64,000 bases of DNA from Paraglaciecola sp. (GTDB lineage Bacteria > Pseudomonadota > Gammaproteobacteria > Enterobacterales > Alteromonadaceae): positions 39,656 to 103,655 of the forward strand of contig JAACSL010000015.1 in the NCBI GenBank assembly GCA_009993955.1. The letters are read 5' to 3'. How positions within the stretch are numbered: position 1 is the stretch's first letter; each line of letters opens with the position of its first letter. The translations under genes and the position numbers were made by a program. This document shows, piece after piece, positions 8,365 to 17,073 of the stretch. The notes below the pieces were generated by a model. It had not been told where the DNA came from, made no database searches, and saw only the letters and a program-made list of their open reading frames with translations.

Positions 8365-10626
8365 ATGTGGCCTGTCGTAAAACTTGCCGGTATTTTATGT
8401 GTGGTGTCGGCGATGGGAGCTTTGCAGTACGCCAAACCTCCTGTCATCCAAGCCCAGTCAAGTATCAATGGCAGTGCCCCTGCCATTGATCAACAACCAG
8501 CTGTCATTACCCTGCCCGCAAACACGGGCAGTTGGCAAGTGGCTGACCCGTATTTAGCCAAGCGTGGCAGTTTATATTTTAGCCCGTCTGACACTGACCC
8601 CCCCCCCGTTTATCGCGCCAGCCTTGGTCTCAATACTCAAGTTGAGATCCATGTCACTGGCATGGTGGCCCGCACTCAGGTGCGGCAAACCTTCAAAAAT
8701 GACCAAGATCTATGGCAAAACGCCTTGTACGTTTTTCCGTTGCCAGAAAATGCGGCGGTAGACCACATGCAAATGCAAGTGGGTGAACGTGTTATCGAGG
8801 GACAAATCAAAGAAAAACAGCAAGCCAAAAAAATATTTGAAGCGGCCAAAAAAACAGGCAAAAAAGCCAGTTTAGTGGAACAACAACGTCCCAATATGTT
8901 CAGCAATCACATCGCCAATATTGCACCAGGCGAACAGATTACTGTGACCATCGAATATCAACAAACCTTGGCATTTCAGCAAGGCAAATACAGCCTGCGA
9001 TTTCCCATGACCATTACACCTCGTTATATGCCGAGCAACAAACACCACCTTGCCGATGCTGATGGCCGGGCTGATCCCCTTGCAGCTGAACCTGATGATA
9101 CGCTAGCGCAGGCAGTTGTCGCACCGGTTGAAACACATCCGGACGATGTCACTAACGAGAGCGCTGCTTATCACCACAAGGCCGAAGACCTTGATTTGCA
9201 GGTGTATTTGCATGCGGGTGTTGCCCTCGAGCAAATCGACAGTGCCTACCATCGCATCGTCAGCCAAATTGAATCGACAGGGCTGTATCACATTCAGCTT
9301 GCGGAGCAGACCTTAGCAAATCGAGACTTCGAGCTAAGTTGGCAACCTAAGTTAAGTCAAAGGGTGCAAGTCAGTCATTTCCAGCAGCAATTTAATCAAC
9401 AAACCTATGGTTTGATCATGATCTACCCACCACAAGACTTACACAGTAGCGCAGCGCTCAACCAAGACCGCGAGCTTATTTTTGTATTGGATACCTCTGG
9501 ATCCATGACTGGCGAGTCAATTATCCAAGCCAAACAAGCGTTATTACTGGCGCTAGACGAACTGTCGGTGCATGACACATTTAATGTCATTGAGTTCAAC
9601 AGCACGGCTCAACGTTTATGGCCCACCAGTCAAGCAGCCGAGGCAGAATGGTTACAAGAGGCACGCTCATTTATTGAAAACTTGAGTGCCAATGGCGGAA
9701 CAGAAATGGCAGGGGCACTGAGTTTGGCCTTGGAACAACGTCTACCTCAAGGGCAAAACGATAGACTCAAACAAGTGATATTTATTACTGACGGCAGTGT
9801 TGGCAATGAAAACACATTGATGCAACTTATCCAGCAACAGTTGGGTGATGCGCGACTGTTTACCGTGGGAATAGGCTCAGCGCCGAACAGTTATTTTATG
9901 AGTGAAGCGGCACAAACTGGCAAAGGCACCTACACCTACATCGGTGCGGTGAGCGAAGTCAAAGACAAGATGCTGAGCTTATTGCAAAAACTGGCACATC
10001 CAGCGCTGACAGATATTAATGTGCGTTTCAACGGCCAACGCTTAGATATGCTAGCGCAACTTGAGAGCTATCCTCGCACCATGACCGACCTGTACTTGGG
10101 TGAACCTCTCATCTTGAGTTACGAACAAACGTTGCCAGCACAAAACACACAAGCTGCGGTGAGCACTGACGCATTGAGCTTACATGGACGTTTCCAGCAG
10201 GCGCCATGGCAACAGCAATTAACCGCCAGCACCCTACAAAAACAGGCTGGATTAAATGTGCTGTGGGCAAGGCAAAAAATCACTCAGCTTAGTCGCGATC
10301 TCAGAACGATTACTATGGATAGCAGTGATGCAGATAGGGCCAAGGACATTCAACAATCCATCACCGACATAGCCCTGACTCATCATCTTGTTAGCCAATT
10401 TACTAGCCTAGTAGCGGTTGATATTAGCCCCAGCAAACCCGCGCACTTGATGAGTGTGGATACCTTGGTGAAAAACCGCGCCCCTCTCAACAACCCTTTG
10501 TTAGGGCAGTTGCCACAAACCGCCACAACGGCTGACTTACAGATGTTAGTTGGTTTAATTTTACTCGGAATCGCTCTATGCAATCTCTTTATTGGCGCAA
10601 ACAGAAAACGTCTCAAAGCATACTGA
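8365..10626 (+). CDS. Sortase target protein with VIT and vWA domains
   Basis: This is a 753-residue predicted substrate of the adjacent sortase (marine proteobacterial sortase target family). It begins with an N-terminal signal/anchor (about 6-22). A VIT domain follows (about 90-200), as in inter-alpha-trypsin inhibitor heavy chains. The vWA domain (about 370-545) has an intact MIDAS start, DTSGS at 376-380, and so should bind a metal ion and a protein ligand. The C-terminus is a textbook sorting signal: LPQTA at 716-720, a hydrophobic helix (about 725-743) and a basic tail (NRKRLK). AGGAG precedes the start. The sortase gene overlaps its 3' end by 49 bp, which implies coupled translation. 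As there is no thick cell wall here, the final attachment site is unknown. An adhesive or surface-assembly role is an inference. Confidence 0.9.
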   Translation: MWPVVKLAGILCVVSAMGALQYAKPPVIQAQSSINGSAPAIDQQPAVITLPANTGSWQVADPYLAKRGSLYFSPSDTDPPPVYRASLGLNTQVEIHVTGMVARTQVRQTFKNDQDLWQNALYVFPLPENAAVDHMQMQVGERVIEGQIKEKQQAKKIFEAAKKTGKKASLVEQQRPNMFSNHIANIAPGEQITVTIEYQQTLAFQQGKYSLRFPMTITPRYMPSNKHHLADADGRADPLAAEPDDTLAQAVVAPVETHPDDVTNESAAYHHKAEDLDLQVYLHAGVALEQIDSAYHRIVSQIESTGLYHIQLAEQTLANRDFELSWQPKLSQRVQVSHFQQQFNQQTYGLIMIYPPQDLHSSAALNQDRELIFVLDTSGSMTGESIIQAKQALLLALDELSVHDTFNVIEFNSTAQRLWPTSQAAEAEWLQEARSFIENLSANGGTEMAGALSLALEQRLPQGQNDRLKQVIFITDGSVGNENTLMQLIQQQLGDARLFTVGIGSAPNSYFMSEAAQTGKGTYTYIGAVSEVKDKMLSLLQKLAHPALTDINVRFNGQRLDMLAQLESYPRTMTDLYLGEPLILSYEQTLPAQNTQAAVSTDALSLHGRFQQAPWQQQLTASTLQKQAGLNVLWARQKITQLSRDLRTITMDSSDADRAKDIQQSITDIALTHHLVSQFTSLVAVDISPSKPAHLMSVDTLVKNRAPLNNPLLGQLPQTATTADLQMLVGLILLGIALCNLFIGANRKRLKAY

Positions 10627-11252
10627 AATGGGCTTGGCGACAAAAATGGACAATGTTACTCATGGTGGCCGGCCTGTATCAATTTGGCGGTGGTTTGTAC
10701 CTCTATGCCAAGGCACAATTTGCCCAGTATTTGATTGGCCATGCCTGGCAGGCTTCGCTGCAAGACGGTGGGCCTCACCGGCCTTGGCCATGGGCCGACA
10801 CCTACCCTGTGGCGGAGCTAAGCATAAAAGGACACCAATGGTATGTCTTGGCGGGTGCCAATGCGCGCAATCTCGCGTTTGCCCCTACGCATTTGAGTGC
10901 CAGTGCTCTACCCGCAAAACCCGGCAATAGCATTATCGTTGGTCACCGTGATACACAATTCTCAGCCTTAAAATCCTTGCAAGTAGGTGATGTAATCATG
11001 GCGACAAACTTAACTCAGCAGCAAACTTATCAAATAAGCTCGATACGCATTGCTGACCAAACACAGTTAAAATTTATGCAATTTAGCGAAGATGAACCTG
11101 AAAACTCGCCAGCGACACCACTCAGTGAAGCAGTACCCAGTTTAACCTTGGTCACCTGCTACCCCTTCGATAGTGTGTTGCCCAACCCAACCCTACGTTA
11201 TGTCATCAGGGCCGTGGCGAGCCAGACAACAGCACTCAACGATCCAGCCTGA
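10578..11252 (+). CDS. Class GN sortase
   Basis: This is a 224-residue membrane-bound cysteine transpeptidase of the Gram-negative-specific sortase class. There is one N-terminal transmembrane helix (about 24-43), then the sortase beta-barrel. The catalytic residues are visible: His123 in VGHRDTQF, Cys194 in TLVTCYPF and Arg207 in LRYVIRA. It should cleave the LPQTA motif of the target gene it overlaps by 49 bp and transfer that protein to an unknown acceptor in the envelope. It is the last gene of pdsO-target-sortase. One target and one enzyme side by side is the usual arrangement of this dedicated system. An alternative start at the internal Met26 would remove part of the leader and is less likely. 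Confidence 0.92.
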   Translation: MQSLYWRKQKTSQSILKWAWRQKWTMLLMVAGLYQFGGGLYLYAKAQFAQYLIGHAWQASLQDGGPHRPWPWADTYPVAELSIKGHQWYVLAGANARNLAFAPTHLSASALPAKPGNSIIVGHRDTQFSALKSLQVGDVIMATNLTQQQTYQISSIRIADQTQLKFMQFSEDEPENSPATPLSEAVPSLTLVTCYPFDSVLPNPTLRYVIRAVASQTTALNDPA

Positions 11253-11518
11253 ATGGCCTGTTAAGCCTATCCACAGCTTAAACGGCGCCAACAAATGGTA
11301 TATATGGTTTTAATCAGGGAGTCTGCTGTTAAAGCCAGTACTTTTCTATGTATTTCAGGGGAGATTCAAGCGGGGCAGGTTTAGCCGAATTTGGCAAAAT
11401 GTATCAAAATGTGTAAAAGAAATCCTGCGTCTGTGTTGCGCTTAGCGTATAGTAATGCGGCAACGTATTGCTGCTTAACGAATACGTGATCCCTCTCACT
11501 AACAAAAAAGGAACTGTT

Positions 11519-11905
11519 ATGAATTTTAGCAAAAATAAATTAGCAACATTGATTGCTCTTGGCTTATTAAGTTTAACGGCTTGTACTGAAGCGCAAAAAG
11601 ACACGACTGCAGAAGCGAAAAAAGAAGCCGCAGCAAGCATGGAAGCAGCCAAAGAAAAAGCAGCAGACATGGCAGAAGATACCAAGGATGCAATGGCTGA
11701 AGCCGCGAATGAAGCGGGTGATATGATGGATGACGCCAAAGATACCATGGGCGAAGCTTATGAAGATGCCAAAGACGAAGCCAGCGACATGATGGAAGAA
11801 GGTAAGGAAAAGGCCGCAGAACTACAAGATGATGCTGCTGCTAAACTAAAAGAAGCGTGTATTGCTACCAAGAAAAAAATGGGCGGCGATCCAGCAGATT
11901 GTTAA
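11519..11905 (+). CDS. Helical lipoprotein with LEA-like repeats
   Basis: This is a 128-residue predicted lipoprotein. The signal peptide ends in lipobox LTAC, with Cys22 as the lipidation site. The mature part is almost wholly helical, rich in Ala, Lys, Glu, Asp and Met, with repeating units such as AKEKAADMAEDTKDAM, DDAKDTMGEAYEDAKDEA and EEGKEKAAELQDDAA. This pattern resembles LEA group 3 or apolipoprotein-type amphipathic helices. The C-terminus has two Cys residues 14 apart (CIATKK...PADC). AAGGA stands upstream of ATG 11519; an in-frame start at 11468 is not favoured because it would bury the signal peptide. A terminator follows at 11978. The function is unknown; a stress or envelope-protection role is a guess. 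The 266-bp gap before it holds no other gene I can support. Confidence 0.75.
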   Translation: MNFSKNKLATLIALGLLSLTACTEAQKDTTAEAKKEAAASMEAAKEKAADMAEDTKDAMAEAANEAGDMMDDAKDTMGEAYEDAKDEASDMMEEGKEKAAELQDDAAAKLKEACIATKKKMGGDPADC

Positions 11906-11977
11906 TTTGGGTGTGATGCTGATTTCAGGCAGGCATTTAGGTTGCTTGGTTAGAAGCAGAACAACTGAACTTAACGC

Positions 11978-12005
11978 AAAGGGCAGAATCTCACTGCCCT
12001 TTTTT
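11978..12005 (+). terminator. Rho-independent terminator
   Basis: GGGCAG, a 7-base loop and CTGCCC are followed by TTTTTT, with flanking AAA/TTT extending the stem. It ends the lipoprotein transcript 73 bp after its stop codon. Confidence 0.85.
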
Positions 12006-12153
12006 GATCCTGCAAATCAGCTAACTTAGCAAGGGGTGAAAGCCTGAGGGAAAATCCAAACTTCCCTTGAAATGGCAGCGATTCGTCTGCATATAAGAAA
12101 GCTAAGTTTTTTGCATGATACGCTACTTCATAACTGCCAAGGACATTCACAGC

Positions 12154-13086
12154 ATGTTTGCACTCGACATAAAAGGTTTAACCAAGATTTATAAAGGAGG
12201 AACCCAAGCACTGCGGGGTATCGACCTGCAAGTCAAACAGGGTGATTTCTTTGCGTTGCTTGGTCCCAATGGTGCAGGTAAATCTACCACCATCGGCATT
12301 ATCAGTTCTTTGGTAAACAAAACAGCGGGTGAGGTTCAGATTTTTGAACACTCTCTGAGCACAGAATTAGATATGGCGAAAGCCTGTATTGGTCTTGTGC
12401 CGCAGGAATTTAACTTCAATCAATTTGAAACCTTGATGCAAATCATGCTTAACCAAGCCGGTTATTATGGTGTGCCGCGCCATGTCGCTAAACCCAGGGC
12501 TGAAAAATACTTAAAACAATTAGACCTGTGGGAAAAACGTAATTCAACTGCGCGAACGCTATCTGGTGGCATGAAACGTCGTTTGATGATAGCACGAGCC
12601 TTGATGCATGAACCTAGAATGCTTATTCTTGATGAGCCAACAGCTGGTGTAGATATTGAAATTCGCCGCTCAATGTGGACTTTTCTGAAACAGATCAATG
12701 AACAAGGTGTGACCATCATTCTGACTACCCACTACTTAGAGGAAGCAGAGATGTTATGCCGGAACATCGCCATTATCGATAAAGGGGTGATTGTGCAAAA
12801 CACCAGCATGAAATCCTTATTGGCGACCCTAAATATTGAGACTTTTGTCCTAGATTTATCTAAGAATGTTAATTCTTTACAGTTAGAAGGCTTTACTACG
12901 CGCTTGTTAGATGGGCATACCTTAGAAGTCGACGTGCCCAAAGAAGCGGGGCTGAATAGCGTTTTCGAACAACTGAGCCAACAAGCTATCCAAGTGTTGA
13001 GTATGCGCAATAAGTCCAATCGTTTAGAGGAACTATTTGTGCGTTTGGTTGAGTCTGGTCGTCAGTCTACAAATGGGGAGAAATAA
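12154..13086 (+). CDS. yadG: ABC exporter ATPase, YadG family
   Basis: This 310-residue ATP-binding subunit of an ABC-2 type exporter works with the membrane protein encoded next. It has Walker A LLGPNGAGKSTT (about 45), signature LSGGMKRRL, Walker B MLILDEPTAGVD and the switch His in TTHYLEEAE. A C-terminal extension of about 80 residues is typical of the YadG branch; E. coli YadG is about the same size. I start at ATG 12154 (MFALDIKGLTKIY); the in-frame ATG at 12115 adds 13 residues unlike the family. The membrane subunit begins one base after its stop. In E. coli the same pair lies just before the pan genes, as here. The substrate is unknown. Confidence 0.85.
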   Translation: MFALDIKGLTKIYKGGTQALRGIDLQVKQGDFFALLGPNGAGKSTTIGIISSLVNKTAGEVQIFEHSLSTELDMAKACIGLVPQEFNFNQFETLMQIMLNQAGYYGVPRHVAKPRAEKYLKQLDLWEKRNSTARTLSGGMKRRLMIARALMHEPRMLILDEPTAGVDIEIRRSMWTFLKQINEQGVTIILTTHYLEEAEMLCRNIAIIDKGVIVQNTSMKSLLATLNIETFVLDLSKNVNSLQLEGFTTRLLDGHTLEVDVPKEAGLNSVFEQLSQQAIQVLSMRNKSNRLEELFVRLVESGRQSTNGEK

Positions 13087-13087
13087 T

Positions 13088-13858
13088 ATGGCGAGTCGCA
13101 ACATCGTCGCTTTGCGCACTATTTGGATTAAAGAAATCACGCGCTTCATGCGCATTTGGATCCAAACTTTGCTGCCGCCCGCTATCACCATGACCCTGTA
13201 CTTTGTTATTTTCGGTAACTTAATTGGCAGCCGCATCGGCGAAATGGGTGGATTTAGCTACATGGAGTTTATTGTGCCCGGCTTGATAATGATGGCGGTC
13301 ATCACTAACTCGTATGCCAATGTCAGCTCCTCATTTTACAGTGCAAAATTTCAACGTAATGTGGAAGAAATGCTTGTCGCCCCCGTGCCCAATTGGGTCA
13401 TCATTGGCGGTTTTGTTGGCGGTGGTGTGGCGCGCGCCATGTTGATTGGTTTGATTGTGACCTTGGTTTCGATGTTTTTTGTCGATGTGCGCATCCATAA
13501 TCTTTTTATCATCGTGCTGACCCTGATCCTCACCGCCAGCTTGTTTGCGACGGCGGGTCTAATCAATGCTATTTATGCAAATAGTTTTGATGACATCAGC
13601 ATCATACCAACCTTCGTATTAACCCCTCTTACCTACCTTGGCGGCGTGTTTTATTCACTGTCTTTATTACCGGAGTTTTGGCAGTGGGTGAGCAAAGCCA
13701 ATCCCATCGTGTATATGGTGAACGGTTTTCGTTATGGTTTTCTTGGGGTCGCAGATATTGATCCAAGCATTTCCGTCGCGTTGTTGGTGAGTTTCAATAT
13801 CGTGTTATTAGCCCTGGCCTTTTCGCTGATTAAACGTGGTGTTGGGATCCGCAGCTAG
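13088..13858 (+). CDS. yadH: ABC exporter membrane subunit, YadH family
   Basis: This is a 256-residue ABC-2 type integral membrane protein and partner of the ATPase encoded immediately upstream, with one base between the genes. It has about six hydrophobic helices (near 30-50, 65-85, 105-130, 140-165, 175-195 and 230-250) and the family signature LTPLTYLGGVFYSLSLLPEFW near residue 180. The length equals that of E. coli YadH. GGGGAG at the end of yadG serves as ribosome site. The exported compound is not known. Confidence 0.86.
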   Translation: MASRNIVALRTIWIKEITRFMRIWIQTLLPPAITMTLYFVIFGNLIGSRIGEMGGFSYMEFIVPGLIMMAVITNSYANVSSSFYSAKFQRNVEEMLVAPVPNWVIIGGFVGGGVARAMLIGLIVTLVSMFFVDVRIHNLFIIVLTLILTASLFATAGLINAIYANSFDDISIIPTFVLTPLTYLGGVFYSLSLLPEFWQWVSKANPIVYMVNGFRYGFLGVADIDPSISVALLVSFNIVLLALAFSLIKRGVGIRS

Positions 13859-13875
13859 TGATGGTATAAACGAGT

Positions 13876-14541
13876 ATGCACAAGGCGCCGCGCGGGATAG
13901 AGACGAATCAACAAGGTATTCATCAGCACCTGCTAAAAACCGTGGCTAAGTATTTACGAGTCGAGTCGAAAAAGCCCATCGCCGCACACAGCCAAGTCGC
14001 GTTTAAGGCATTTAAACAGTGGTTGGGCCCGTGGAATGGTGAGATTATTTTTGATTCTTGCTGCGGCGTGGGTGAAAGCACAGCGTACATTGCCCACCAG
14101 CATCCTCACGCAAAGGTAATTGGTATCGATAAGTCGGTAGCAAGGTTAGACAAACACCATGCCTACGCACAGTCAGTAGATAACTATCTTTTGTTACGGG
14201 CTGAGCTAAACGATTTTTGGAGATTAGCTGTTCTTGATGGAATTAAACTCTATAAACACTATTTACTCTATCCCAACCCCTACCCTAAATCCGCTCAGTT
14301 GCAAAGCCGTTGGTATGCTTCGTCTGCCTTTCCTCACATCCTTGCACTTGGCGGTTTGCTTGAAGTTAGGAGCAATTGGCAACTGTATATTGAAGAGTTT
14401 TCCGAGGCCTTAAAATACGTCATACACAGTGTGCAAGCTCAGGCTTTTACTGCCCCTCAAGCCATCACGCCATTTGAACGAAAGTATTGGGAAAGTGGTC
14501 AGCAAAGCTGGCAGCTACAGGTAAATTTAGATAAAGAATAA
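13876..14541 (+). CDS. TrmB-like SAM-dependent methyltransferase
   Basis: This 221-residue protein has the fold of the tRNA (guanine-N7) methyltransferase TrmB. The SAM-binding loop is DSCCGVGESTAYIA (about 55-70), the acidic residue after strand 2 is in VIGIDKS, and the YPNPYPKS motif (about 136) corresponds to the FPDPWPKK motif of TrmB, with Asp replaced by Asn. It is somewhat short and diverged, so it is more likely a paralogue than the housekeeping TrmB. It starts 17 bp after yadH on the same strand, which suggests co-transcription. Its substrate is uncertain: tRNA is possible, but the changed motif argues for caution. Confidence 0.7.
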   Translation: MHKAPRGIETNQQGIHQHLLKTVAKYLRVESKKPIAAHSQVAFKAFKQWLGPWNGEIIFDSCCGVGESTAYIAHQHPHAKVIGIDKSVARLDKHHAYAQSVDNYLLLRAELNDFWRLAVLDGIKLYKHYLLYPNPYPKSAQLQSRWYASSAFPHILALGGLLEVRSNWQLYIEEFSEALKYVIHSVQAQAFTAPQAITPFERKYWESGQQSWQLQVNLDKE

Positions 14542-14559
14542 CCAATCTTATTTAGTGTT

Positions 14560-15300
14560 TTAGTCGGTGACAGCTTTGGGTTGACTGAAATAAAAGCCTT
14601 GACCGTATTTTATGCCCCGTTCTAACACACTACGATAACAACTCGCTGTTTCGATATGTTCTGCGATGACAGCAAGTCGCCTTTCCTGCAGTACGCTTAA
14701 AACATCAGATACTTGCTTTTCTAAGGCGGCATTTTGCGCCGAGCTCAAATACTTGGCGCTGATTTTAATGGCATGAATTGGCAGTGCCAATAACTGTTCG
14801 GCTTTGGTTGAGCTTGGATCAAAATGATCAATTGTTATATCAATCTTTTGTGTCTGGCAGAAAAAGGCAAACTCTGTAAACAACTCAGGATTTTGCAACG
14901 CATTATTAGCGGTGATCTCCAAGGCTATGCGCTGTGGATTGGGATAGTCTTGTAACTGAGCTCGCATAAACACACGTAAACTTGGGTCACTCATATCTTC
15001 AAAACTCAAATTAATGTTCCACGCAACATTAATATTGCGAAAGTAATTTGCGCTGCGATTAAAAATAGTTTGGGTTAGTTGACTCACGGTATGTTGCCGT
15101 TCGATGAGATGGAGCAAGTCAGTGGGCAAAAATGACGGCTGACTCGTACTCAATAAACGCATTAAACATTCATAGCGCCACACCGCACCATTGCTGATAT
15201 CAATGATGGGTTGGAAAAACGGTACGATATTATCGAGACTGAAACCTTCTGTTACTTGAGTAACTTGCATGTTGGTCTTGTTATTGTTTTTCTTGAACAA
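14560..15300 (-). CDS. Degenerate EAL-domain protein
   Basis: This 246-residue protein is made of a single EAL domain. The fold markers are visible: YECLMRL for the EAL motif, NLSFEDM, ALEITAN, KISAKYL, AEHIET and GQGFYFSQP. The catalytic DDFGTGYSS motif reads DHFDPSST, so the second metal-binding Asp and the glycine loop are lost. Phosphodiesterase activity is therefore doubtful; it may bind c-di-GMP or a protein partner instead. There is no membrane segment or partner domain. It converges on the TrmB-like gene (18-bp gap) and is divergent from panP. Met11 is an alternative start. Confidence 0.82.
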   Translation of the reverse strand: MFKKNNNKTNMQVTQVTEGFSLDNIVPFFQPIIDISNGAVWRYECLMRLLSTSQPSFLPTDLLHLIERQHTVSQLTQTIFNRSANYFRNINVAWNINLSFEDMSDPSLRVFMRAQLQDYPNPQRIALEITANNALQNPELFTEFAFFCQTQKIDITIDHFDPSSTKAEQLLALPIHAIKISAKYLSSAQNAALEKQVSDVLSVLQERRLAVIAEHIETASCYRSVLERGIKYGQGFYFSQPKAVTD

Positions 15301-15413
15301 TATAACAACTTGGCGGTAACTGCAAAGTCTGCATGTTCAGCGTCAAACTATTGGTCTACAAGCGGATTTGAGGTAAAGTTCGCGCTTTGAAAATTTTCAA
15401 TCGGGGTTACACA

Positions 15414-17033
15414 ATGGGTGGTGCAGAAGTCAGTTTGGAACACCTGTACAAGGTTTTTACCATGCCTGAAGGTAAAAGCTCCAAACTTGCCCAGATTGAA
15501 CAACATCTTTCCGACAATTTAGCCGGCTTTTTGTCTCAACATGTAGTTACCACGGTTAAGTCGCTGGAACAAATTGAGAAGAACTTTGCGGCTTATGCGG
15601 TCCCTGAACAACCTGAGTTTGTATCTGAACATGCGGCGAACTTACTGGATAAGTTAGTGGCTAATTCGGTGAATACCTATTCGCCGACATTTATTGGTCA
15701 CATGACCTCGGCGTTACCCTACTTTCATCTGCCTCTAGCAAAGCTGTTAGTGGGCTTGAATCAAAACCTGGTTAAAATTGAAACGTCTAAAGCCTTTACG
15801 CCTCTTGAACGTCAAGTGCTCGGTATGATGCATGAGTTGGTCTATGCCCAGTCGAGCGATTTTTATGGCACGTATTTGCACAGCGCGAACCACGCTTTAG
15901 GGGCCTTTTGTTCTGGTGGCACCATCGCTAACGTCACCGCCTTGTGGGTAGCGCGAAACAAAGCACTACCTGCCACTAATCAATTTCGTGGTGTGGCCTA
16001 TGAAGGCCTAGCGGCTGGCTTGCAACATTATAACTACAAAAAAATGGCGGTTTTATCCTCTAAAAGAGGCCATTATTCGTTGTCAAAAGCCGTTGACTTG
16101 CTTGGCTTGGGTCGCGAACAGCTGCTCACCATCGATTGTCCAACACAACGTTTGTCTGCGGAAAAAGCGCTGAGTGTAGGGCGTCAGTACCAACAAGAGG
16201 GCAATAAATTATTGGCCATTGTGGGGATTGCAGGTACCACTGAAACTGGTCATGTGGACCCCCTAGATGAACTGGCTGACGTAGCGGCAGAGTTAGGTTG
16301 CCATTTTCATGTTGACGCAGCATGGGGTGGCGCAACCTTGTTTTCCCGCACCTATGGAAAACTGCTCAAAGGTATTGAACGTGCTGACTCCGTCATCCTC
16401 GATGCACACAAACAGATGTATGTGCCCATGGGCGCTGGCATGGTGTTGTTTAAAGACCCTAACGACAGCAATGCCGTGCGTCATCATGCTCAATACATAT
16501 TACGCGCCGGTTCCAAAGATTTAGGAGCCACAACCTTAGAAGGCTCACGCAACGGCATGGCGATGATGGTTTATGCCTCATTGCATATTTTTGGTCGGCA
16601 GGGTTATGAACTATTAATCAATCAAAGTATTGAAAAAGCAAAAACCTTTGCGCGAATGATCCAATCGAATCCGGATTTTGAATTGATCACGGCACCAACT
16701 TTGTCGTTATTAACTTACCGTGTTAACCCTGAATTATTGCAGGAAAAAATTGGGCGCATGCCACAACTGGCTAATGCATTAAATTTGGAACTTGATCAAC
16801 TCACTGTAAGTATTCAAAAGCAACAACGGGAAGCGGGTAAATCATTTGTTTCGCGGACCCGTTTGCAAACTGAACGTTATGGTGGGCAAACCATAACGGT
16901 CTTCCGAGTGGTGATTGCAAACCCCTTAACCACCGAGCTTGATTTACAAAACATTCTCGACGAACAGTTGACGATTGCACATAAAACCAAAACTTGGCAG
17001 AAACTCTGCGCCAGACACAAAAAAGCCAGCTAA
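15414..17033 (+). CDS. panP: PLP-dependent aspartate 1-decarboxylase PanP
   Basis: This 539-residue group II PLP decarboxylase converts aspartate to beta-alanine, the pantothenate precursor. The PLP lysine is Lys333 in ILDAHKQMYVPM, and HVDAAWGG supplies the cofactor-contact Asp. Family members replace the unrelated pyruvoyl enzyme PanD in several gammaproteobacteria. Its place supports this strongly: panC and panB follow on the other strand, and in E. coli panD occupies this very position between yadGH and panC. I chose ATG 15414, preceded by GGGG; the longer frame starts at a TTG (15387). The specificity for aspartate over glutamate is inferred from context and family. Confidence 0.85.
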   Translation: MGGAEVSLEHLYKVFTMPEGKSSKLAQIEQHLSDNLAGFLSQHVVTTVKSLEQIEKNFAAYAVPEQPEFVSEHAANLLDKLVANSVNTYSPTFIGHMTSALPYFHLPLAKLLVGLNQNLVKIETSKAFTPLERQVLGMMHELVYAQSSDFYGTYLHSANHALGAFCSGGTIANVTALWVARNKALPATNQFRGVAYEGLAAGLQHYNYKKMAVLSSKRGHYSLSKAVDLLGLGREQLLTIDCPTQRLSAEKALSVGRQYQQEGNKLLAIVGIAGTTETGHVDPLDELADVAAELGCHFHVDAAWGGATLFSRTYGKLLKGIERADSVILDAHKQMYVPMGAGMVLFKDPNDSNAVRHHAQYILRAGSKDLGATTLEGSRNGMAMMVYASLHIFGRQGYELLINQSIEKAKTFARMIQSNPDFELITAPTLSLLTYRVNPELLQEKIGRMPQLANALNLELDQLTVSIQKQQREAGKSFVSRTRLQTERYGGQTITVFRVVIANPLTTELDLQNILDEQLTIAHKTKTWQKLCARHKKAS

Positions 17034-17052
17034 AATAATAAGTTAGCTGGCT
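17018..17052 (-). terminator. Terminator of the panB-panC transcript
   Basis: A perfect 10-bp inverted repeat, AGCCAGCTAA and TTAGCTGGCT (17024-17033 and 17043-17052) with a 9-base loop, overlaps the panP stop codon. Read on the minus strand it is followed by six T, so it ends the leftward pan operon; it may also slow rightward panP transcription. Confidence 0.75.
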
Positions 17053-17073
17053 CTACCGGGTTAATCAACGAAA

